This document shows, piece after piece, positions 16,201 to 25,200 of a DNA stretch of 43,561 nucleotides. Both the position numbers and the translations under genes were made by a program. The notes below the pieces were generated by a model, which worked only from the letters and a program-made list of their open reading frames with translations, did not search any database and was not told the origin of the DNA. Location: the NCBI GenBank assembly GCA_024102795.1, contig JAGFJK010000164.1, positions 1-43,561 on the forward strand, in the 5' to 3' direction. Numbering within the stretch: the first letter of the stretch is position 1; each line of letters opens with the position of its first letter. This DNA comes from Pirellulaceae bacterium (GTDB lineage Bacteria > Planctomycetota > Planctomycetia > Pirellulales > Pirellulaceae).

Positions 16201-19200
16201 CAATCCCGTTTCCGTCTCGTCGCCGGCCAGCGTCACCGTCAGCGGCGAGGACAAGTCGTTGACGTGGATCCGGGTCACGGTGGCTCGCGCAGCGTTCGTG
16301 CCGGCGGTTTCGGTGATCGAGCTGACGTTCAAAGTCAGTGTCAAAGTGGGTGCGGCGTAAGTGAACGTGGCCGCGTCGTCCAGGTTCCAGTTTCCGTGCA
16401 GGTCGGCCACGTGGTTGGCCAGCAGCGATACCTGAACGTCCCCGTCCGCCAGGCCGCCCTGATACGCGTAGCGCCAGATGTCGCCGCCCAGATGTTCGAC
16501 CGACGTGACCGTGACGCCAGGCACGGCCAGATCCGTTCTGTCGATGGTCGCCGGGTCGATGCCCGATCCGTCGCCGTCGGACCAGCGAATGTCGACATAA
16601 CCTGGATCGGCATGAATGATGCTGCCCGGTGCAGGGCTGACCAGCGTGCCAACCGGCGGAGCGGTCTCCAGTTGCAGGATGCGGAAGTCGTACGAACCGT
16701 CCAGGCTGCCGCGGAACGACGTCACGGCGGCATAGTAGCGTCCGGTGCCCGCTGCCGTGAAATCGATCCGCGAACCGGGCCCGCGAAAATCGTCGTTCCG
16801 CAGCAGCAGCGTGTTGCCGTCTGCGTCGTACAGGCTGAGCACCGAATCGGGCAGCGTGCCGAGCAACGTTTCGATCCGATAGCGCCCGCCGTCCTCCAGG
16901 TCGAAGGCGAACCAGTCGGGATCGGTGGGAATTTCGATCTGGCCGGCGGTCGTGCTGGGCACCGCCACCAGCGTGGCGAGGGTCGCGTCGTTGCCGTGAT
17001 CGTCCAGCAAGGCGGTGGCCCGCAGGCGATACGTCCCCGCGCCGTCGTGCCCTGTCGCTTTCAAAAAGTAAGTACCGTCGGCTGGCGCCTGCCAGAACAG
17101 GCGCGCGTCCTGACCCTGGTAGTTGTCGTTGGATGCCAGAAGCTGCGTGCCGCTGAACAGGGCCAGGAACGGGTCGGGCAGCGTATCCCCCTCGGCCTCG
17201 AACCGGTACCAGGTGCCCGCCGTGGCAACGATCGAGAACCAGTCGGCGTCGTGCTTCACCTCCAACTCGCCCGCCGTGTCCGCCGGCAGCGCGATCGGCG
17301 TGGCAACTTGCGGGTAGTCGCCGTGATCGTCGATCGACAGAGCCAGCTCGTAACCGCCCGTGTCGGAGCTGCCCGCGGCCGCGACCTGCACGTGGTAGCG
17401 TCCGTCGGCCGGCGCGGTCCAGTACAGGAACGCGGCCGGATTGCCGCTGTAGAAGTTGTCGTTGGTTGCCAGGACAGTCGTGCTGTCCGTGCCGATCAGC
17501 GTCAGCGTGGAATCGGCCAGCGTGTCGAGGATCGTCGTCAGGCGATACGTCTGTCCTTGAACCGCGTCGAACGAAAACAGATCGTCGTCGGTGGCCACTT
17601 CCAGGTTGCCGGGGGTGACGCTGGGGACGGCGACCAGCGTTCCGGGCGGCTGGTCGGCATGATCGTCTCCCAGCAGCTCAACACTGACTTCGTAACTGCC
17701 CGTGTACGCCGTTGCCTGGCCGGTCACTTGCAGGTAGTAGGATCCCGTCAGCGGCGCTTCCCAGTCGATTCGGGAGCCGTATTGTCCGCGGGCCGCATCG
17801 ATGTCGTCGCTCAGTTGGAGAACGGTCGTGCCGTCCTGGTCGACCAGGGCCAGTTGCGAATCGTACAGGGCACCGGCCTGCGAGCCGAGCAGCACTTCGA
17901 TCCCCAGCCGGAGCCCGGCCACCACGTCCAGGCGGAACCAGTCCTGGTCCGCGGCGAATTCGATCTGCCCCGCCGTATGGCTCGGCACGGCGATCGGCGT
18001 GCCGTGCGCCGCGTCGTTGCCGTGATCATCGACGAACCAGGGGTATACGAAGTCTCCGCCAGCCGCATTGTCTCCGCTGGGCAGGCTGCCGAAGAATTCG
18101 CCGTCCAGCAGCCGGCCGCTGGTGTCGGTGAACTGGCCCGCGACACCGGCCCGCAAGGTGACGGTGTACGTATCCTTGGCCAGCGGCGTGCTGGTAGCGG
18201 TCCAGGTCAGTTGCCGGCCCTGGGCCGCGAAGCCGATGGTTCCCGCCATCACCTGGCCCGTGGAGTTGCTGACCACCAGGTCGATGCCGTTGTCCACCAG
18301 GCCAACGTCGATCGGTTCCGAAAAGGCGATCGTCAAATCGGCGTTGGTACCGGCGGCTGCCGTCACGCGCGTGGTCGAACCCAGGCTCACTCGCCGGACC
18401 AGTCGCTGCAGGCGGTCGTATTCGAAGGCCGTGCCGTTGGACACCGGATCGGTAACGCGCTGCAGGTTGCCGAAGCGATCGTAGGCGATTCTCGTCTGGT
18501 TCTGGTCGCTGGTGCCGGCAGCTCCGGTTTGAGACACGAGGTCGCCGGTTTGCGGATCGTAGGCATACTGGGTCACGTTGCCGGCGAAGTCCGTGTCGCC
18601 CAGCCGCCGGCCCGTCGCGGTGTCGTACGAACTATGGGCTTCGAGGCTTGTCGTGCTGACCAGCCGCGTGGTCGTCACCTGGTCGCGGCCGTCGTACGTG
18701 TACTCCGCGCGGCGGTTCTGGCCATCGATCATGGCCGAGGGGCGCGAGAAGGCGTCGTATTCGTACGTCGTCACCGTCTGGCCCGGCGTTCCAGGGGCAA
18801 TCACCGTGGCGGTTCGATTGCCAAGCGCGTCGTAGGAGTACTCCGTCACCAGGCCCGCCGGGTCCAGCTCGCGCATCAGATAGCCGGTCGCCGCATCGTA
18901 TTGCCACTGCCAGGTTGCGGCTTGCGGCGTGCCGGCACCGCGAGTCAGCGAAGTCAGGCGGTCGGTCGTCCGCTCATTCGCCGCGCCCGGGTCGAGCACC
19001 TGGTAGGTGTACGTGGTGACGAAGCCCCGCGCGTCGGTGTGCCGGACCAGGTTGTTCGCGTCGTCATATTCGAACGTCTGCGGATGGTCGTCGATCCCGT
19101 CAAGGTTGGCGTCGCCGCCGCGAGCGATATCTTCCAGGCGGATCAGGTTGCCGCGCTGGTCGTACTGGGCGAACAGCCAGGGCCGCTCCGGATCGGGCAA

Positions 19201-22200
19201 CTGGATCAGCGACGGCTGGCGGTTGTTGCCGTCCAGGTATTGAACGAAGGTCCAGCCGCCCGGATATTGCGCGCCGTAGACGCGCTGCACATCGTAGTAG
19301 AAACGGGTAACTCGCCCCAGCTCGTCCACGATCTCCCGCGGGCGGCCCAGCGAATCGGTGCGCTGGATGCGAGAGGAGCCGTCGAGCGTGTCGGTGGTCG
19401 TGGTGACGCGCGATTGCGGATCAAACGTCTGTTCGAAGCGGTTGCCTCGCGCGTCCTCGGTGGCCGAGGCCCGGCCCAGGATGTCGGACCAGGAACGGCT
19501 GGCGACTATCTGGTCGGGGGCGATGACCTCATACAGCAAATGGTCGTCCACCGGGTCGGCCGTGGCGTTATAAGAGTAGCTGTAAGTGCTGTGGATGCCC
19601 TCGCGCACGCGATCCGCCTGGACCAGGTTCCCCAGCCCGTCGCCGCTGTAGGTGAACGTCACCTGCTCGCCGCCAATTCCATCGGCCCGTGTGACCAGGC
19701 CCGCTGCGTCGTACGTCAACTGAATCGTTTGTCCGGCGGCGTCGAAGATCGTGGTCACTCGGTCGCCCGCGTAGTTGTAGGTGATCGCGCGGCCCAGGTT
19801 GTCGAGCGATTGCAGCAAGCGGCCCTGCGAGTCGAAACGTTGCCGGGAGCCGTCGGGCCGCGTCAGCGTGTAGGCTCGCGTGTCCGGGTCCTGGACCAGC
19901 GTGCTGCCGTCGGGCTGCTCGCTGCCGCCCGGCACGAAGTCGGGGACGCCGTCGTCGTTCAGGCCGATGAAGCCAAAGCCGCCGCCGATGTGGGCGGTGT
20001 GCAGCGTGGAGACAAACGTCAGCACCTGGCCCGTCATCCGGTCCTCGATCCGCAACTCGCCCTCGTGCAGCCCGTTCAGGTCCTGCCAGGACTGCGGCGC
20101 GCGCGAACTGCTGAGGAACGCCGGGTGCGTGAAGTCCAGATCATAGGGCACGAACTGCCAGCCGTAGCCGAACGGCCCCGGCACGGGTTCCGCCGAATTG
20201 TAGAACCGGGTCAGTCCCAGCGGCATGTCGCCCGGCGTCTGGTACGCCAGGTCCGTGTCCGCTCGCCGCACCAGGCCGTCGACAAAGCCCGTGTTGGTTG
20301 ACAGGGCCACGGCCTGCCGCGGCTGGCCATCGACCGTGATTTCCCAGTGCTGGGTGAGTTCGTCGGGGCGCGAACCGAGCACGATGCCCTGCAGACCGGT
20401 CGTCTCGTTGACGTACACGTTGGGCAGATCCAGCGTCACGCCGCCGGTGATCGTGTGAGTCAACGTGTACTGGTACGCGCCCTGGTTCCAGGTTTCGGTC
20501 CGCGTGTTCATGACCGTGGGCGTGGTGGCGGGCGTGGCGACGTACGCCGGCGTGTAGTGCTCCATCCACGAGAAGTCGATCGGGATCCGGTTGTCGCGGA
20601 GGAAGCGGGCAAACGCGATGGCGCGGGCGGCCTGCTCCAGCCGCCGGAACGAGTGTTCGTAGCCCGGCAGCGAGGGATACGGATACGATTCGGCGGCGAT
20701 GGTATCGTAGTTGGCGTTGAACCAGTCGGCGAACGCCTGGGCGTCGGGATCCACCTGGCCGTTGCCCAGCAGGTTGTCCTCGGTCAGCAGTTGCACGGCG
20801 GCCCGGTCGAAGACAAAGCTCTGACCGTCGTCCGAGCGGATCAGCTTGACATCGGAAGGCACGAACCAGAACCGCGACGAGGCGTTGGCGTTGCCGGTCG
20901 CGCCGCCGTTGCGGTCGCGGTCGAACCAGCGGTCCAGCATGCTCCGGTAGCCCGGCGCGCTGGAGCCGACCGCGTGGCCCGTGATGTTGTCGCGGCGAGC
21001 GGCCAGGGACTTCATCACCCGATCGGCCTCGAACAGCACATATCCCAGTTCGGTCCCTTCCAGCCCGCCGAACAGGTGCACCAGTTGCGGCACCGACGGA
21101 TCGCTGCTCTGAGGATCGATCGTCACGCCGGGATCCTCGGCGCTGGCGTACACGGTCCGCACGGCCGTGATAAAGTCGTCCAGCCGCAGATCGGGCACCG
21201 TCGCACCGCCCTCGCCCGTCCCCAGCAGCACGACCTGGCCCGTGGCCGGATCGACGGTCGCCCCGGTGATCGACTTCAGGTCGCCGACGAAGTCAACGGC
21301 CCGGTTGAGGAGGACGCCGCCACGGTCAGGAATGTGCTGCAACCCCCAAACGATCGTTGCCGGATGGGTCAACCCGTAACTCGCGCCAACGGAAACACCC
21401 GCCTGTCCACCTAGGAGGATACCAACGCCGCCCACACCAACGACAGAGACAACTCCCGCCGGCCATCCAATCCCGCGGCCAATCGAAGGTCCAATCGTAG
21501 GCCCGATTCCAGCACCAACTGAGAGTCCGAAGCTAGCTCCTAAGGTTCCACCAATGGTCCAATCGGCGTCTGGGTGGGTCGTTTCACCCCACTTCCACTC
21601 CCACCTGGTGCCGCTCGGGTCAACGATTATCGTCGGCCGATTACCCACATACCCATACACATTCGGCCCATCGACAAACCCGGCCGGATCCTTGGACAAG
21701 AACCGGCCGGTGGACGGGTCGTAGTAGCGGGCCCGCAGGTAAACCAGCTCGGTGGCTGAATCAAAGCTTTCGCCGGTGAACAGAAAGCGGTTGTCCAGCG
21801 TCCCGGTGCCGCCGGCGGGCTGCGTGCCGCGGGGCAGTCCGTAGGCGTCGTAGCTGTACGATTGCAGCACCTGGCCGTCCGCGTCCAGCAGGTCGGTGGT
21901 CGAACCGAGCGCGTCCATCACGTAGTAAGCGGCCTCCGCCTGGCCGGGCAACTGGCCGCTGATCCGCCCCAGACCGTAGGTGTAACGCGCGGTCATCGCG
22001 CCGCCCGCGTCCAACTCGGCCAGCACCTGGGTGAACTCGCGGTTGGGATCGTTCACGAACACCGTCCGCTGGCCGTTGACGGTTTGAGCGACCCGGTCGC
22101 CGTTGCCGTCGTACTGGTACTCGATCCGCGTGGAACCGTTTTCGACCACCGTCAGCAAGTTGCGATAATCGTATTCGTAGCGGGTGGAATCGTCCGGCGT

Positions 22201-25200
22201 GACGCGCAGGACCAGGTTGCCGCGAGCGTCGTAATGGAACTCCTCCAGCGTACTGCCGCCGGAGCCGGTGATCATTTCCAGCCGATTGTCGTACCCGTAG
22301 TGGTACGTCTTCACGACGGCCGGATCGCCGCCGGGACCGTCCGGGTCGCTGCTGGTCGACAGCCGGTTGCCGTTGGTGTCCAACGTGTAAGTCACCACGG
22401 AGCCGTCCGGGTAACCCGCCTCGACCAGCCGTTGCATGGCGTCGTAGGCGTAGGTGTACCAGCCGCTGCTGTAGTCGCCGGGGTCCGGCGTGCTGTCGTT
22501 CGGCCGGCGGATCTCGATCGCCGTGCGGTTGCCGTTGGCGTCCAGCGTGTAATGGAACGACGTGACCAGTTGCCCGGTCGCCGTTTCGTAGACCAGGTCG
22601 GTCAGGCGGCCGTAATCGTCGTAGGCGTGAGCGGCCGTGACGCCGTTGGGCTGAGTGATGCGATCAAGCTGGCCGGCGCCGTTGTAGGCGTACGTGGTAA
22701 CGTCCGCTCCATCGGTCACGCTGCCCAGCCGGCCGGCCGCATCGAAAGCGTACGCGACGCTGCCGCCATTGGGATACGTGATCGAGGCCACTCGGCCGGC
22801 GGCGTCGTACGCATATTGCACGCTGCCCTGGCCGTCGGGCAGCGTGATGCGGATCAGCCGGTTCAGCGCGTCGTACTCGTAGCGAGTGTCTCCCCAGCCC
22901 ACGTCGTTCAGCTCGACCAGGTTGTCGCCCGCGTCGTACTGGAACTCCGTCGCATCGCCCAGCAGCGGCCCGTCGGCCAGGCTCACTCGTCCCAGCGGGT
23001 CGTACTGGTACACCGTATCCCGCCGCAGCGCGTCGGTGCGCCGCGAGAGATTGCCCAGCAAGTCGTACTGGTAGTCTTCCTGGTCGGCGAGCGAGCCGAC
23101 CTGCTGGACGTCGAAGACCATCTGGAACGGCAGCGGTCCGCCGCTGGCCCGCGGCACGGCCAGCTCGTTCAGGCCCGGCTGCAGCGTGACGCTGGCCTGG
23201 CCGGGCACGCCGCCGATCTCGTAGGCCAGATCGTACGCCAGGCCGGTCGTGTAGGCCGCCGACGTCAGCCGCTGATCGGGCGCCGCCGTCTGGATCCGCA
23301 AGCTGTATTGCGGGTTGTGAGCGCCGTTGTAACCGTAAACGCGGGCGTAGTACGAGCCGGCGGGCAGACCGTGCAGCGTGACGTGCTCGCTGCCGCCCAG
23401 TCGCTGGCCGCGGCGGAGCAACCGGCCGCCGGCATCCAGCAAGTCCAGGTTCAGGTTGCCTTGAGCCTGCGCGAACTCGATCCGCACATAGTCGCCGCGC
23501 GTGCCGGTGGACGTCGTTTCGAAGCGGAAGTAGTCCTCGCTGTCTTCCATCATCGCCAGGCGTTCGAGCAGCGTGACGGGCGGCACCACGCCCAGGTTGG
23601 GCGAATCGGCGGCGCCGGGCGGTTGCGCGTCGACCTCGGCCGTCGAATCGTTCTGTTCGTATGGGTCCTCGGTCACGCCGAAGTCGGCATAAAACAGCAG
23701 GTAGTCGCCCGCCGAGTACGTAGTGCCGCCGGCGACCGTGGCGTCGCCCAGAACGACGATCGAATACTCGCCCGCCTCGGCCACGATCGTTTCGAAGAAC
23801 GCGACGCCTTCCAGACCGGGCGTGCGAAACGGCTGGCGGCCCGTGATGATCTGGCCCTGCTGGTCGACCAGCAGAATCAGCGGAAACACCTGGCTGTCGC
23901 CTTCCCGCTGCACGACGCCGCGGATCAGTTGGCCGGCGGCCAGGCGGCCGAGCTGGAAGTAATCGGCTTCGCCCGCCGGATCGATCGCTCCGCGCCACAG
24001 GCCTTCGGTGCCCTGGACGCCGTAGTACCAACTGGTCGTTTCCACCTGCTGCCGGTAGTCGAACGAGTGGATCGGCCGGCCTTGGGCCAGGCTGTTGTTG
24101 TCGGCCGTATCGGACAGCGACACGGTCAGCACATAGTCGCCCGCGGCCACGGTGTTCAGGAAACTGGAATCGTACGGATACTGGACCGTGATCGTGTACG
24201 TGCCGTCGGCCGGCGCGGTGAACATCTGCACGGTGTCGGTGCCGTTCGGCCCGCCGAATGGCAAGCCGGCGTCGTAGCCGTTGGGTCCCGCCACGGTGAC
24301 GTAGGGCGCGTGGAAACCGCCGGGCGTCGTGGCCGCCACGTTGACCGCCTGGCCGGCGCCGAGCGTGATGGTGAACTGGTCCTGCTGGTCGATCCCGTCG
24401 CCGCGACCGAGCAGTGCGACGTTGCCGTTGCCGGTCCGCACTGGTTGCAGATCGGTCGTGTCGCCCGTTTCAGCGGGGACGGAATTGTCGTAGATGCCGG
24501 CTTCCAGCGTGAACTGGCCGACGTTCAGATTCTGGCTGCCGACCTGGAACAGATAGCGTCCGGTCACCGTCGCGGTCGTGCTCAGGACAGCCACGTCGCG
24601 CAGGCCGGGAATGGCCGCATCGTTGTAAGCCACGATGCCGTTGGGCCCGGTCACCGTCAGCTCGACGTCCAGCCCCTGATCCATGGTCAGCGTCCAGCCG
24701 CGGAGCAGCCCGTCAGGCGAGTTGCCCGGCGTGTCGTCGGTGATTTCCAGCCGCCAGATGCCCGCCGGGTCGAGGTTGTCGAACACGTCGAGCGGCGCTT
24801 CCGGCCGGTAGCGGCCCCAGAACGGGGCGGCCGCGACAAGGTTGTCGATCGCCAGCGGAGCCTCGTCATCGAAGATCGTGTTCAGATAGTGGTTGCCCGT
24901 GCCGCCGTTGTCTGACGAGAGCGCGACGCGCACACCGTTGGGAGCGACCAGGAAGATGTCCAGGTCGGCCACGTGGCGATGATCGATGGACAGCGTCACG
25001 TCCAGATCGGAGATCGCCGCGGACCCGGTGGGAACCGTGATGGTGGAAGCGATAGTCGTGCCGCCGTCGGGAATCTCGACAAACGTCTCGTTGCGGAACA
25101 CCCGGCCGCCGAACGTCGGGGTCTGCACCGACGCACTGAAGCGTTGCCCCTGCACCAGGTCGACGGAGTAGACTTTCACGCCGCCGAAATCGATCGTTTC

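Noticed and set aside
187-20301. Very long plus-strand open frames (about 1572, 1205 and 2777 codons) at 187-4905, 4924-8541 and 11968-20301
   Set aside because: They are antisense to the giant genes. The minus-strand frames have clear YD, PPC-like, RTX-like and dockerin-like motifs, while these translate to Arg/Val/Gly-rich, motif-free sequence. This is typical of the complementary frame in high-GC genes with strong codon bias.
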